DNA of 64,000 bases from Leucobacter tenebrionis (GCF_019884725.1 NZ_CP082322.1:868001-932000); one strand, 5' to 3'. Counted from the first letter of the stretch, positions 54,368 through 64,000 are shown. Translations and numbers: made by a program. Notes: generated by a model not told the origin, from the sequence alone.

Positions 54368-57300
54368 TCAGCCCTCCGCAGCCGCCTCCTCCTCGAGCAG
54401 CGTCGCGAGCACGCGGCCCGTCCAGGCGACGATGTCACCCTCGTCGCCGACGTTGCGCTGGCCCACGCCCGAGAGCGGGCTGCGCGAGGAGGCCGTGCCA
54501 CCGGGCAGGGGGATCTGGAGCGTGCTCGTCGCCTCCGTGTACCGCGCCCCGGGGTACATGCGGTTCATGCGCATTCGACGGGAGTCGAGCAGCTTGACCG
54601 GCTCGATGCGCAGCGCGGGCCCGGCGGCCACGACCTTCGACAGGCCGAGTTTCGCGGCGCGGCGGCGCAGCGCCGAGACCGCTGCGAGGCGCTGCACCTC
54701 GGCGGGAGGCTCACCGTAGCGGTCGGTGAGCTCCTCGAGCACGAGCGACACGTGGTCCTCGGGCGCCTGCGGGTGCGACGCCGCCGAGAACTTCTGGTAC
54801 GCCTCGAGGCGCAGCCGCTCGCTCTCCACGTACTCTTCGGGGATGTGCGCGTCGACGGGCAGCTCGAGCACCAGTTCGACCGGGCCGGTCGATTCCTCGC
54901 CCTTGAACGTATTCACGGCCTCGCCGATCATCCGCAGGTAGAGGTCGAAGCCGACACCCGCGATGTGCCCGGACTGCTCCCCGCCCAGCAGGTTGCCGGC
55001 ACCGCGCAGTTCGAGGTCCTTGAGCGCCACCTGCATGCCCGATCCCAGCTCGTTATTGGTGGCGAGCGTCTCGAGCCGTTCGTGCGCGGTCTCGCTGAGC
55101 GGCTTGTCGGGATCGTAGAGGAAGTACGCGTACGCGCGCTCGCGGCTGCGGCCGACCCGGCCCCGCAGCTGGTGCAGCTGGCTCAGCCCGTACTTGTCGG
55201 CGTTGTCGATGATGATCGTGTTGGCGTTCGCGATGTCGAGGCCGGTCTCGACGATGGTGGTCGAGACGAGCACGTCGAACTTGCGCTCCCAGAAATCCTG
55301 TACCACTTGCTCGAGCTGGTGCTCGCTGAGCTTGCCGTGCGCCACGGCGACGCGCGCTTCGGGCACCAGCTCGGCGATCTGCGCGGCCACTCGACTGATC
55401 GAGGACACCCGATTGTGCACGAAGAACACCTGCCCCTCGCGCAGCAGCTCGCGACGGATCGCCGCGGTGATCTGCTTGTCGCTGCGCGCGCCGACGAAGG
55501 TGAGGATCGGATGGCGGTCCTCGGGCGGCGTGGCCAGGGTCGACATCTCGCGAATGCCGGTGACGGCCATCTCGAGCGTGCGCGGGATCGGCGTCGCGCT
55601 CATCGCGAGGATGTCGACGTTGGTCTTGAGCTTCTTCAGCGCATCCTTGTGCTCGACTCCGAAGCGCTGCTCCTCATCGATGATGACGAGGCCGAGATCC
55701 TTGTAGTGCACACTCTCCGAGAGCAGGCGGTGCGTGCCGATGACGACGTCGACCGTGCCCGCCGCGAGTCCGTCGATCGTGTCCTTCGCCTCCTTGTCGC
55801 TCTGGAACCGGCTGAGCGCTCGCAACTGCACCGGGAACCCGGCGAAGCGGTTCTGGAAGGTCTCGAGGTGCTGGTTCACGAGCAGAGTGGTGGGCACGAG
55901 CATGGCGACCTGCTTGCCGTCCTGCACCGCCTTGAACGCCGCCCTCACCGCGACCTCGGTCTTGCCGAAGCCGACGTCGCCCGCGAGGAGACGATCCATG
56001 GGGATCGAGCGCTCCATGTCGCGCTTGACCTCGTCGATGGTGGTGAGCTGGTCGAGGGTCTCGGCGTAGGGGAACGCCTCCTCCAGCTCGTGCTGCCACG
56101 GCGTGTCGGGCGAGAAGGCGTGCCCCTTCGACGCCACGCGCGCCGAGTAGAGCTTGACCAACTCGACCGCGATGTCGCGCACCGCCTTGCGCGCCTTCTT
56201 CTTCGCATTGGCCCAATCGCTGCCGCCCATCTTCGAGAGCGGCGGCGCCTCGCCGCCCACGTAGCGCGACAGCTGATCGAGCTGATCGGTGGGCACGTAG
56301 AGCTTGTCCTTGGGCATGCCGCGCTTGGTCGACGCGTACTCGAGCACGAGGTACTCGCGCAGCGCCTTGGTGGCGTCGCGTCCGACACCGGTCGGCACCA
56401 TGCGCTGCGTCAGTTCGACGAACCGGCCGATGCCGTGCGTCTCGTGCACCACGTAGTCGCCTGCGACGAGCTTGAGCGGGTCCACCACGTTCTTGCCGCG
56501 GCGGCGTGCGAGCTTCTGCCCGCTCGCTGCCTGCGAGCTCACCGAGCGGCCGAAGAACTCCGCCTCGCTCGCCAGCAGGAGCTTCGCCTCCTCGCTCGCG
56601 AACCCCGACCAGGCGGTGCCCGCGACGAGGTACACCACGCCGTCCTCGAGCCGCTCGGGCAGCTCGTCGACCATGCGGGCGGCGGCCCCCGCCTCGACCA
56701 GCAGATCCCTCGCGCGCTCGACGAGCCCGACGCCCTGCGCGGTGACGACGACTCGCCATCCCTCGCGCAGGCGTTCGGAGAAGAGGCGGATCGCGGAGCC
56801 GGTCGCATCGGCACCGCTCGCGGGGCGGGGGAACGGGTTTCCCGCGACGTTGATCGCGAGCGCGTCGGCGACATGGGCCGCGGGGTCCTGCGACTCGCTG
56901 CGCTCGCGCAGGGTGACGGAGGGCTCCCCGGCGGCGCGGGTGCCGGAGGGCTCCGCGGCCGCCCCGGGACCAGCCTGCTCCGCCGGCTCCGACTCATCGG
57001 CCACGAACGTCGAGACCGTCCACCACGGCCGACCGCGCGACGCCGCGCGCAGCTCGGAGACCGAGAGCATACCGCTGTCATCGGTGGGCACCGGGGTGTC
57101 CGCACCCGCGGTCGCGGCGCTCCAGGCTGCCTCGAGAAACTCGCGGTTGGTCTCGGCGAGGCTGACCGCTCGGCCTGCCACGCGCTCGGGGGATGCGACG
57201 ACCACCGCACCGCCCTCGGGCAGCAGTGCGGTGAGCGGGGCGAGGCCCGGTACGAGCTGCGGCAGCAGGCTCTCCATGCCCTCGACGGGGATGCCCTGGC

Positions 57301-58162
57301 TCATCTTCTCGAGCAGCGAGGAAAGCGCGGGGAAGCGCGGCAGCAGCTCGGCCGCGCGCTCGCGCACCTCGTCGGTGAGCAGGAGCTCGCGCGCCGGCCA
57401 GAGCTCGAGTTCGGGGATCGGGTCGCCGGCGCTGCGCTGGTCCGAGACCGCGAAGCGGCGGATCTGGTCGACCTCGTCACCGAAGAAGTCGACGCGCAGC
57501 GCCTGCTCGGCCGTGGGCGGGAAGACGTCGAGAATGCCACCGCGCACCGCGAACTCGCCGCGTCGCGTGACCATGTCGACGCGGGTGTAGGCGCGCAGCA
57601 CCAGCTCGCGGGCGACCAGGTCGAGCGCTCCCCCGGGAGCGGAGGCAGCGCGGACCCCCTGCAGCCCCGGGGATCGTGAGGGATCCTCCCCTGCGCGCAG
57701 CACCAGCGGCTCGGCTTGCGCGGCGTGCGGAGAGACCGGCTGTAGGGCAGCCCGCACGGAGGCGACCATGATGAGCGGACGGAAACCGTGCGCGTCGTCC
57801 GCGTGCTCCCGCAGCAGTCGCAGCGCGGCCACACGGCGCCCGACGGTCTCCGCGCTCGGACTCAGTCGCTCGTGCGGCAGCGTCTCCCAAGCCGGGAACT
57901 CCGCTGTGACCGCCTCGGGGACGAGCGAGCCGAGTGCCGAACGCAGCGCATCCGCCTCGCGGCTCGTCGCCGCGATCACGAGCAGTGCCCCGCGGTCCCC
58001 CGCCTCGAGGCGCCTCCGCAGCAGCCCCGCGATGAGCGGAGCCCGCAGCCCCTCGGCGACCGAGAACTCGGCGTCGGTCGCCACCGATCCGTCGGCCGTC
58101 TCGAGCGCTCGCGCGAATGACGGAGATGCCTCGAGCAGGCGGTCGATCCCGCGCAGTGTCAT
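54368..58162 (-). CDS. mfd: Transcription-repair coupling factor
   Basis: This 1264-residue ATPase removes stalled RNA polymerase and recruits UvrA. The N-terminal UvrB-like region runs to about residue 350, then an RNA-polymerase-interacting domain (GDYVVHETHGIGRFVELTQR near 570), then the translocase with Walker A AGDVGFGKTEVAVRAA (about 725), IIDEEQRFGVEHK (about 830), SATPIPRTLEMA and LHQLRGRVGRSRERAYAYF. A linker insert at about 400-430 (rich in Ala, Glu, Pro) makes it slightly longer than usual. It overlaps pth by four bases. Confidence 0.98.
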   Translation of the reverse strand: MTLRGIDRLLEASPSFARALETADGSVATDAEFSVAEGLRAPLIAGLLRRRLEAGDRGALLVIAATSREADALRSALGSLVPEAVTAEFPAWETLPHERLSPSAETVGRRVAALRLLREHADDAHGFRPLIMVASVRAALQPVSPHAAQAEPLVLRAGEDPSRSPGLQGVRAASAPGGALDLVARELVLRAYTRVDMVTRRGEFAVRGGILDVFPPTAEQALRVDFFGDEVDQIRRFAVSDQRSAGDPIPELELWPARELLLTDEVRERAAELLPRFPALSSLLEKMSQGIPVEGMESLLPQLVPGLAPLTALLPEGGAVVVASPERVAGRAVSLAETNREFLEAAWSAATAGADTPVPTDDSGMLSVSELRAASRGRPWWTVSTFVADESEPAEQAGPGAAAEPSGTRAAGEPSVTLRERSESQDPAAHVADALAINVAGNPFPRPASGADATGSAIRLFSERLREGWRVVVTAQGVGLVERARDLLVEAGAAARMVDELPERLEDGVVYLVAGTAWSGFASEEAKLLLASEAEFFGRSVSSQAASGQKLARRRGKNVVDPLKLVAGDYVVHETHGIGRFVELTQRMVPTGVGRDATKALREYLVLEYASTKRGMPKDKLYVPTDQLDQLSRYVGGEAPPLSKMGGSDWANAKKKARKAVRDIAVELVKLYSARVASKGHAFSPDTPWQHELEEAFPYAETLDQLTTIDEVKRDMERSIPMDRLLAGDVGFGKTEVAVRAAFKAVQDGKQVAMLVPTTLLVNQHLETFQNRFAGFPVQLRALSRFQSDKEAKDTIDGLAAGTVDVVIGTHRLLSESVHYKDLGLVIIDEEQRFGVEHKDALKKLKTNVDILAMSATPIPRTLEMAVTGIREMSTLATPPEDRHPILTFVGARSDKQITAAIRRELLREGQVFFVHNRVSSISRVAAQIAELVPEARVAVAHGKLSEHQLEQVVQDFWERKFDVLVSTTIVETGLDIANANTIIIDNADKYGLSQLHQLRGRVGRSRERAYAYFLYDPDKPLSETAHERLETLATNNELGSGMQVALKDLELRGAGNLLGGEQSGHIAGVGFDLYLRMIGEAVNTFKGEESTGPVELVLELPVDAHIPEEYVESERLRLEAYQKFSAASHPQAPEDHVSLVLEELTDRYGEPPAEVQRLAAVSALRRRAAKLGLSKVVAAGPALRIEPVKLLDSRRMRMNRMYPGARYTEATSTLQIPLPGGTASSRSPLSGVGQRNVGDEGDIVAWTGRVLATLLEEEAAAEG

Positions 58163-58749
58163 TTGACGGCCCTTCCGTGAAAGCGCTGCTGAGCGGCGAG
58201 GAGGCCCTCGTCCACGAGAGCCTCGGCGGCATCCGCCGCATCCTCGAGCAGCACGGCCAGCGCACCGCGTTCGCTCGACCCGAAGGGGCGCAGCACGAAG
58301 TCGGCCGCGTCCTGCTGCCCGGGCGGCCGACCGATGCCCACCCGCACACGCAAGAACTCGGGGGTGCCGAGCGCCTTGGCGATGTCTCGCAGGCCGTTGT
58401 GGCCGCCGTGGCCGCCACCCTGCTTCAGCTTGATGGAGTCGAAGGGGATGTCGAGCTCGTCGTGAATCGCGATGATGCGCTCGGCCGGCACGCCGTAGTA
58501 CTTGGCGAGCCCCGAGACGGGGCCGCCGGAGGTGTTCATGTACCCGTTCGATTTCGCGAGGATCAGCTTCGGCCCGCCCGGCCGCACGCGGCCCTCGGCC
58601 ACGCGCGCGCCCGCGCGGTGCGGCGAGAAGCGCGCCCCGAGGCGCCCCGCCAGCACGTCGAGCGCCATCTGCCCGACGTTGTGCCGCGTCGCCTCGTACT
58701 TCGCCCCGGGGTTGCCCAGGCCGACGATGAGCCAGCTGTCATCCGACAT
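58159..58749 (-). CDS. pth: Peptidyl-tRNA hydrolase
   Basis: This 196-residue enzyme recycles peptidyl-tRNA. Catalytic landmarks are LIVGLGNPGAKYEATRHNVGQM (Asn and His), KSNGYMNTSGGPV, IHDELDIPFDSIKLKQGGGHGGHNGLR and VGIGRPPG. GAGGAG precedes the ATG at 58749. It lies between rplY and mfd, an order common in actinobacteria. Confidence 0.97.
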   Translation of the reverse strand: MSDDSWLIVGLGNPGAKYEATRHNVGQMALDVLAGRLGARFSPHRAGARVAEGRVRPGGPKLILAKSNGYMNTSGGPVSGLAKYYGVPAERIIAIHDELDIPFDSIKLKQGGGHGGHNGLRDIAKALGTPEFLRVRVGIGRPPGQQDAADFVLRPFGSSERGALAVLLEDAADAAEALVDEGLLAAQQRFHGRAVK

Positions 58750-58857
58750 GCGCTCCTCGACTTTCTCTCGCGTGCGCCAGAACCGGAGCATCTGCTCCTC
58801 CCTTCGGGTGGAATGCTCGCAGATACCACCGACATTCTTGCAGTACAGAAACAGGAG

Positions 58858-58895
58858 GCCCGTCGGAGCGGTGGTCGTCCAACGCTCCGACGGGC
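58858..58895 (-). terminator. Terminator of rplY
   Basis: GCCCGTCGGAGCG (58858-58870) pairs perfectly with CGCTCCGACGGGC (58883-58895), 18 bases past the rplY stop. Confidence 0.8.
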
Positions 58896-58913
58896 CCGAA
58901 TGCCGGTTCCGAG

Positions 58914-59504
58914 TTACTCGGCGGCTTCCTCCTCCGAGGCCTCCTCGGCCTCGTCGGCGGCGGTGCCGCGCGGGGTCACCACGTGCACGACCAGCTGCTC
59001 CACCGCGTCGAGCAGCGTCGCGCCCTTGGGCAGCGTCACGTCACCGGCGAGGATCTGAGCGCCCTCTTCCAGGCCCTCCACGCTGACCTCGACGTGCTCG
59101 GGGATCGAGGTCGCGGGAACGCTGAGGCGGAGCGTGTTCAGCTCCTGCAGGGCGTTGGTGCCCGAGAACGATTCGCCCGTGACGTGCACGGGGACCTCGA
59201 CCTCGACGGTCTCGCCCTTCTTCACGACGAGCAGGTCGACGTGCTCGATGATCTGGCGCACCGGATCCTTCTGCACGTCCTTGACGAGCACGAGCTCCTT
59301 GCGACCCTCGATGTCGAGCTCGATGACGGCGTTGGCGTGACGGATGATGAGGCTCAGCGGGTGGGTCTCGAGCGCGATGTGCGCGGGATCGGTGCCGTGG
59401 CCGTAGACGACCGCGGGGGTCTGACCGGCGGCGCGCAGCTTGCGGGCCGCACCCTTGCCGAAGTTGGTGCGCGTGGTGGCGACGAGCTGATTCGTCTCGC
59501 TCAT
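58914..59504 (-). CDS. rplY: 50S ribosomal protein bL25, Ctc form
   Basis: This 196-residue protein has the N-terminal 5S-rRNA-binding L25 domain (RTNFGKGAARKLRAAGQTPAVVYGHG) and the C-terminal TL5/Ctc domain (VPVHVTGES... SIPEHVEVSVEGLEEG), with an acidic tail. AAGGAGAAG precedes the ATG. A 205-bp gap upstream contains nothing I can identify beyond presumed promoter. Confidence 0.97.
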   Translation of the reverse strand: MSETNQLVATTRTNFGKGAARKLRAAGQTPAVVYGHGTDPAHIALETHPLSLIIRHANAVIELDIEGRKELVLVKDVQKDPVRQIIEHVDLLVVKKGETVEVEVPVHVTGESFSGTNALQELNTLRLSVPATSIPEHVEVSVEGLEEGAQILAGDVTLPKGATLLDAVEQLVVHVVTPRGTAADEAEEASEEEAAE

Positions 59505-59709
59505 GATGTTCTTCTCCTTGCGGGCTTTCGCCCAACCGAAGGCGGTGACCCGCCTGCTTGATGTTGTCTCGCCGTGTGGCGCGTCAGAAGGGCCCGCAAA
59601 GAGGCTCTACCGCGTCGATCACGGGCGCTGGAGCGCCCCTCGCCGAAGTACAGCCACCTATCTTACCTCACCGTCCGCCTTATCAAAACGATCAGGCCCC
59701 GCGATCCGC

Positions 59710-60402
59710 CTACCCGGCGAGCCGCCAGTCCACGGGATCCGTCCCCTGCGCGACGAGGGCCTCGTTCGCCCGACTGAACGGGCGCGATCCGAAGAAGCCG
59801 CGCGAGGCCGACAGCGGCGAGGGGTGCGGGCTCTCGATCCGCGGCACGGATCCCAGCATGGGCGCGAGCGAACGGGCGTCGTTCCCCCACAGGATCGCGA
59901 CGAGCGGGCCGCCTCGGGCGACCAGGGCGCGGATCGCGTGCTCCGTGAACGCCTCCCATCCCTTGCCGCGGTGCGACGCGGGGGCACCGGCGCGAACGGT
60001 CAGCACCCGGTTGAGCAGCATGACGCCGTGGTCGGCCCACGCGGTGAGGTCGCCGTGGGGCGCGGGCGGGATGCCGAGGTCGCTCTGCAGTTCCTTGTAG
60101 ATGTTCTGCAGGCTGCGCGGGATCGGACGCACCTCGGGCGCGGTCGCGAAGGAGAGCCCGATGGGATGCCCCGGTGTGGGATAGGGATCCTGCCCCACGA
60201 TCAGCACCCGCACGTCGGCGAGCGGTCGCTGGAACGCGGCGAGGATCCGGTCCCCCGCGGGCAGTACCCGATGCCCGGCCGCGCGCTCCGCGTTCAGGAA
60301 GCGGCCGAGTTCGGCGAGCCGATCCCCCATCGGCGCGAGGGCTTCGGCCCAGTCGGCTGCGATGTGGCCGTTCTCGGCGAGCTCGCTCAGTGTCATCGCC
60401 AT
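59710..60402 (-). CDS. ung: Uracil-DNA glycosylase
   Basis: This 230-residue family 1 enzyme removes uracil from DNA. It has the water-activating motif [20 protein letters not shown], the [24 protein letters not shown] stretch and the C-terminal [24 protein letters not shown]. The ATG at 60402 has GGCGGAG upstream; one two codons later is an alternative. It starts five bases after the SDR stop. Confidence 0.96.
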   Translation of the reverse strand: MAMTLSELAENGHIAADWAEALAPMGDRLAELGRFLNAERAAGHRVLPAGDRILAAFQRPLADVRVLIVGQDPYPTPGHPIGLSFATAPEVRPIPRSLQNIYKELQSDLGIPPAPHGDLTAWADHGVMLLNRVLTVRAGAPASHRGKGWEAFTEHAIRALVARGGPLVAILWGNDARSLAPMLGSVPRIESPHPSPLSASRGFFGSRPFSRANEALVAQGTDPVDWRLAG

Positions 60403-60407
60403 CGCGC

Positions 60408-61181
60408 TCACTCCGCCTTCGGCACGAGCGGGCCGCGGTGGGTGTGGAACACACTCGACTGGGCGACGGGGCGCAGCACGATCAGGTCCTGGTTCACGTG
60501 CGGCGGCTGCTCGAAGGCGCCGACCAGCACGCGGGCCACATTCTCCGCCAGAAGCGGAGTGACATCGGTGTAGGGCTTCGCGGCCGCCTCGGCGTCGCCG
60601 CGCAGCCGGTTGAGCGTGAACTCCTCGGTGTGCACGAGACCGGGGGCGAGTTCCATGACGCGGATGGGCTCGCCTGCGAGTTCGAGGCGCAGCACCTCCG
60701 TCACCGCCCGCGCCGCGTACTTGGCGGCGTTGTACCCGCCACCGCCGGGATACGCGCCGTGGCCGGCGGTCGATGTGAGGTTCAGGATCGAGGCCCACCC
60801 GGTGCGCCGCGCGCCCTCCCGCAGCACCGGCAGCAGTGCGGCGGTGACCGAGCGCAGCCCGATCACGTTCACCTCGAACATACGGCGCCAGTCCTCGTTC
60901 GAGGAGCGCTCGACGGACTCCGTGCCGATCGCACCGCCTGCATTGTTGACGAGCCCCGTGGCCCCGCCCGTCGCGGCGACCTCGGCGGCCAGGCGCGACA
61001 CCTGCTCCTCGTCGGTCACGTCGCAGACGACGGGGTGCGCTCCCGTCTCTGCGGCGAGCGCGCGCAGACGGTCCTCGCGGCGGGCGACGGCGACGGTCTG
61101 CCATCCGAGCTCGGAGAATCTTCGCACGGTCGCCGCCCCGATCCCGGAACTCGCTCCGGTGACCACCACCCGTCTCAGCAT
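60408..61181 (-). CDS. Short-chain dehydrogenase/reductase
   Basis: This 257-residue classical SDR has the nucleotide motif [23 protein letters not shown], and the catalytic serine and YNAAK in [22 protein letters not shown]. It uses NAD(P) to oxidise or reduce an alcohol/carbonyl. I chose the ATG at 61181, before LRRVVV, over one seven codons upstream. It forms an operon with ung, which says little about its substrate. Confidence 0.88.
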   Translation of the reverse strand: MLRRVVVTGASSGIGAATVRRFSELGWQTVAVARREDRLRALAAETGAHPVVCDVTDEEQVSRLAAEVAATGGATGLVNNAGGAIGTESVERSSNEDWRRMFEVNVIGLRSVTAALLPVLREGARRTGWASILNLTSTAGHGAYPGGGGYNAAKYAARAVTEVLRLELAGEPIRVMELAPGLVHTEEFTLNRLRGDAEAAAKPYTDVTPLLAENVARVLVGAFEQPPHVNQDLIVLRPVAQSSVFHTHRGPLVPKAE

Positions 61182-61322
61182 CTCGACCCCGCTTCCCATC
61201 ATCCTCGGGCGCGTTCGACGGCGCCCTCCCGGTCCGAGCCTATACCGCGGCTCGGCCGAGGCTCCGGGCCGCTACCATGGAAGTCCGCACGCTTTCCGTT
61301 CGACGTCGAATCCGAGGCCGCC

Positions 61323-62015
61323 GTGAACTCTTCGCGCACCCTGATGTGCCAGGCCATCGACATCGCCGTCTCCTCCGCTCCCCTCGCCGAGCGCAGGCTG
61401 CAGCTCGGCGAGACGCTGCGACGGCTGCTCGGCGCCGAGATCTTCGTCTCCTACGTGTGCGATCCCCAGGGGCCGTACTCGGATCCCGTGCAGATCAGCA
61501 TGGGCGAGGACGCGCTCGAGGATTACGACAGGCACTTCCGGCACGTCGACACGCTGACCCCGCGGCTCTTCGAACGCCACCGCACCTCGACGGTCGCCCC
61601 CGCACCGGATCCCGACGACGAGTTCGTGCGCGACTTCCTGCACCGACGGGACATGTACCACGGGGTGAACTACTTCGCGGCGCAGCCCGCCCCCGGCTCG
61701 ATCGACCTCCGACTCTGGCGCGGCAGACGCGCGCGCCCCTTCGACACCGTCGACGCCAGGGTGCTGCAGAGCGTGGGCGACCTGGTGACGAGGCTCTGGC
61801 GGCCCGAGGAGCCGCGGAAGCCGCTGAGCCTGACGCCGCGCGAGGCCCAGGTCGTCGAGCTGGTCGCCGAGGGCTGGGGCGACAAGCAGATCGCCGCCAG
61901 GCTGGGGATCTCCGCGGCGACGCTGCGCACGCACCTCTCGCACAGCTTCGAGAAGACGGGCACCCGCAACCGGGCCGGGCTGGCCGCCCACTTCCTCCGG
62001 CATCATCAGAAATGA
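61323..62015 (+). CDS. LuxR family regulator
   Basis: This 230-residue regulator has an N-terminal domain of about 155 residues that I cannot assign and a C-terminal LuxR/GerE HTH (SLTPREAQVVELVAEGWGDKQIAARLGISAATLRTHL). TACCAT at 61273-61278 is a likely -10 box, giving a leader of about 38 nt to the GTG at 61323; the frame is open further upstream. It lies just before the transporter-amidase pair and probably controls it. Confidence 0.8.
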   Translation: MNSSRTLMCQAIDIAVSSAPLAERRLQLGETLRRLLGAEIFVSYVCDPQGPYSDPVQISMGEDALEDYDRHFRHVDTLTPRLFERHRTSTVAPAPDPDDEFVRDFLHRRDMYHGVNYFAAQPAPGSIDLRLWRGRRARPFDTVDARVLQSVGDLVTRLWRPEEPRKPLSLTPREAQVVELVAEGWGDKQIAARLGISAATLRTHLSHSFEKTGTRNRAGLAAHFLRHHQK

Positions 62016-62085
62016 CGATGGCGGGCGGGGCCTCCTCCGGCTGAGACTTTCGGGGACGCAATCTCCATCGACCAAAGGAGCCCCG

Positions 62086-63534
62086 ATGACTTCGTCACCC
62101 GCGGCCGTCTCATCGGCATCGCGAGCCGAACTCCTCCGCCGCATCGACCGCTTCCCCCGCTGGGGCCTGACCGCCGCCTCGGTGCTCACGATCAGCCTCG
62201 GCATGCTCTTCGTGCAGTACGACATCTTCAACATCAACGTCTCGTTCGTGCAGACCTGCCTCCAGATCGTTGACGGCTGCTCGCCGACGAACTCGGACGC
62301 GTTCATCGGCCTGCCCGTCTTCATGAGCCTCGTCGGCTACGGCATCGGAGCGCTGCTGCTCGGGCCGCTCTCCGACCGCTTCGGGCGCCACAGCATGCTC
62401 ATCGTCTCGATGGTCATCACGGGGCTCGGGTCGCTGTACTCGATGCTGTCGTTCGACGAGGCGCACTTCGTGCTCTCCCGCCTGATCACCGGTATCGGCG
62501 TCGGCGCCGACCTGGCGATCATCAACGTCTTCGTGAGCGAGGTCTCGCCCCGCCGTCTGCGCGGGAAGTACACGAGCCTGCTCTTCATCATGGCCGCGTT
62601 CGGCTCGGCGCTGGGCATCTGGCTGGGCCTGTGGCTCACGACGCCCATGGGCGACTGGCCCTCGGGTCTGCCCTTCGCGCTCGCCTCCGAGAGCTTCGAT
62701 TCGGGGTGGCGCTGGGTGTACGGGATCGGCGCGGTGCTCGCGGTGGTGTCGCTCTTCCTGCGGATATCGCTTCCGGAGTCTCCGAGGTGGCTGGCGGATC
62801 GCGGGCGCCTCGACGAGGCCGCCGCCGTGATCTCCCGCATGGAGGCGCTCGCCACCCGGCGCGCCCCGCTGCTCCCGGCGGATGCGAACCCGGTTGCGAT
62901 CCCGGAGCCCTCGACGAGCACCTGGGGCGCGATCCGGGAGCTCTTCCGCTCGCCCTTCTATCTGCGTCGGCTCGCGGTGCTGGGCGCCGCCTGGGGCCTC
63001 GGCTACCTGACGATCTACGCGTTCTCGGGGGCGTTCACGTCGGTGCTCGTGCGGCAGGGCTACACGCCGGGAGAGGCCGGCATGGTGTCGGCGGTCGGAC
63101 TGCTCGGCTTCATCGCCGCGGCGTTCGCGATCCGCAGCGTGGTGGATCGCCTCGAGCGGAAGCTGTGGATGATGGTCGGAGGCGGGATCGCCGTCGTCGG
63201 CGCCCTGCTCGTGGCGTTCGGCGGGGAGTCGCCGCTCATCGTGTTCGCCGGGGCGATCATCCTCTTCTTCGGCCAGAACCTCTGGGTGCCCGCACAGTAC
63301 GCGCTGACGGCCGAGAGCTTCCCGACGCGCTTCCGCACGACCGCGTACGCGCTCGCCGACAGCATCGGGCACGTCGGCGGCGGGCTCGGGGTGTTCCTCC
63401 TGGTGGGGGCGCTCGGGCAGCTGCCGCTGCAGGCGACGATGCTGGGGCTCGTCGCGTTCCTGGTGCTAGGTTCGTTCGTCAACCTCCTCGCAGTGAATAC
63501 GCGGGGCAAGAATCTGGAGGAGATCTCCCAGTGA
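62086..63534 (+). CDS. MFS transporter, sugar/aromatic-acid-type
   Basis: This 482-residue 12-TM transporter has LLGPLSDRFGRHSMLIVSMVITGLGSL between TM2 and TM3, LSRLITGIGVGADLAIINVFVSEVSPRRLRGKY in TM4, and SLPESPRWLADRGRLDEA after TM6, all marks of the sugar-porter/AAHS branch. AAAGGAG lies five bases before the ATG. Its stop overlaps the amidase start (GTGA), so transporter and amidase should handle the same compound. Confidence 0.88.
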   Translation: MTSSPAAVSSASRAELLRRIDRFPRWGLTAASVLTISLGMLFVQYDIFNINVSFVQTCLQIVDGCSPTNSDAFIGLPVFMSLVGYGIGALLLGPLSDRFGRHSMLIVSMVITGLGSLYSMLSFDEAHFVLSRLITGIGVGADLAIINVFVSEVSPRRLRGKYTSLLFIMAAFGSALGIWLGLWLTTPMGDWPSGLPFALASESFDSGWRWVYGIGAVLAVVSLFLRISLPESPRWLADRGRLDEAAAVISRMEALATRRAPLLPADANPVAIPEPSTSTWGAIRELFRSPFYLRRLAVLGAAWGLGYLTIYAFSGAFTSVLVRQGYTPGEAGMVSAVGLLGFIAAAFAIRSVVDRLERKLWMMVGGGIAVVGALLVAFGGESPLIVFAGAIILFFGQNLWVPAQYALTAESFPTRFRTTAYALADSIGHVGGGLGVFLLVGALGQLPLQATMLGLVAFLVLGSFVNLLAVNTRGKNLEEISQ

Positions 63535-64000
63535 GCACGAGCATCGCGCGCATCGTCGAACCGATCGAGCACCCCGACGAGGGCACCTGGACCCAGCTCG
63601 CCACCGCGGCGCAGATCGAGGAGCAGCCCCGTCAGAACGACGACGCGCCGTTCCCGATCGCGGTCAAGGCGAACATCGCGGTGCGCGGCTTCCGCCGCTC
63701 GGCCGCCTGCCCGGTGTTCGACACCGTGCCCGAGGAGGTCGATGCGCCCGTCGTCGCGCTGCTGCGGCGGGCCGGCGCCGTGGTCGTCGGCACGACGAAC
63801 ATGCACGAGCTCGCCTTCGGCATCACCTCGGATAACGCCGCGTTCGGCGCGGCGCGGATCCCGAGCCATCCGGGGTTCTCGGCGGGCGGTTCCTCGGGCG
63901 GCAGCGCCGCGGCGGTCGCCTCGGGAGCCGTGCCGATCGCGCTCGGCACCGACACCGGGGGCTCGGTGTCGATCCCGGCCGCGCACTGCGGGATCGCGGG
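63531..64000 (+). CDS. Amidase-signature family hydrolase, cut by window edge
   Basis: The first 156 codons of an amidase are present. The catalytic triad region is visible: lysine in FPIAVKANIAVRG, the first serine in the glycine-serine stretch FSAGGSSGGSAAAVASG and the second serine in GTDTGGSVSIPAA. It hydrolyses an amide or urea-like bond. Allophanate hydrolase and general amidases both fit; the missing C-terminus would decide. It is coupled to the MFS gene. Confidence 0.9.
   Translation, partial: MSTSIARIVEPIEHPDEGTWTQLATAAQIEEQPRQNDDAPFPIAVKANIAVRGFRRSAACPVFDTVPEEVDAPVVALLRRAGAVVVGTTNMHELAFGITSDNAAFGAARIPSHPGFSAGGSSGGSAAAVASGAVPIALGTDTGGSVSIPAAHCGIA

Noticed and set aside
54752..57679. 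Nearly 1000-codon plus-strand frame across mfd
   Set aside because: It lies fully antisense to mfd, has no ribosome site and its composition (Arg, Ala, His, Glu) is typical of a shadow frame.

Overview
The window is high-GC DNA with dense genes, ATGA/GTGA stop-start overlaps and many apparently leaderless genes. It carries actinobacterial hallmarks: eno-ftsB-DUF501, a RamB-type regulator, a GTP-type PEP carboxykinase and a YtrA-type GntR. This points to an actinobacterium, most likely Microbacteriaceae; a Leucobacter-like genus is my guess from gene content, not a measured identity. No rRNA, CRISPR array, prophage or insertion sequence was seen. There is one tRNA.

Layout. 1-7.1 kb: a cut-off PotD-like lipoprotein, an Lrp regulator with a class III aminotransferase (probably polyamine catabolism), rpsO, an ammonium channel, an inositol-phosphatase-family enzyme and a second PotD-like lipoprotein. 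7.1-25.2 kb: housekeeping and metabolic genes (AzgA purine permease, FKBP, FAH hydrolase, aspA, MFS, lemA-htpX, deaminase plus aldonolactone oxidase, three small proteins around a tRNA-Leu, pckG facing ramB, a methyltransferase-like membrane protein, ndh). 25.5-27.8 kb: eno-ftsB-DUF501. 28-50.3 kb: a large accessory catabolic region. 50.4-64 kb: hisS, a membrane protein with its GntR regulator, mazG, pth-mfd, rplY, an SDR gene with ung, and a LuxR-MFS-amidase cluster cut by the right edge.

The 28-50.3 kb region is the most interesting part. It holds an enoyl-CoA hydratase-like enzyme, a nitronate monooxygenase, a complete PotD-type ABC transporter plus an orphan binding protein, an AruI-like thiamine-diphosphate decarboxylase, a Glu/Leu-type dehydrogenase, an acyl-CoA dehydrogenase, an ADP-forming acyl-CoA synthetase, a flavin amine oxidase, two TetR regulators and an NCS1 permease. 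The permease is coupled to a 55-residue membrane protein, EtfB, EtfA and an unusual cytochrome b. Eight copies of one 20-bp palindrome (TTRAYTG-N6-CARTYAA, imperfect) sit just upstream of the first gene of essentially every transcription unit here, so the region looks like one locally controlled regulon. My reading is uptake of an amine or basic amino acid, conversion to an acid, CoA activation and oxidation, with electrons passed through ETF to a membrane cytochrome b. The substrate is not determined by the sequence.

The two binding proteins of this region share a 344-nt stretch identical at the DNA level inside otherwise diverged genes, which suggests gene conversion. All alignments and counts here were done by eye.
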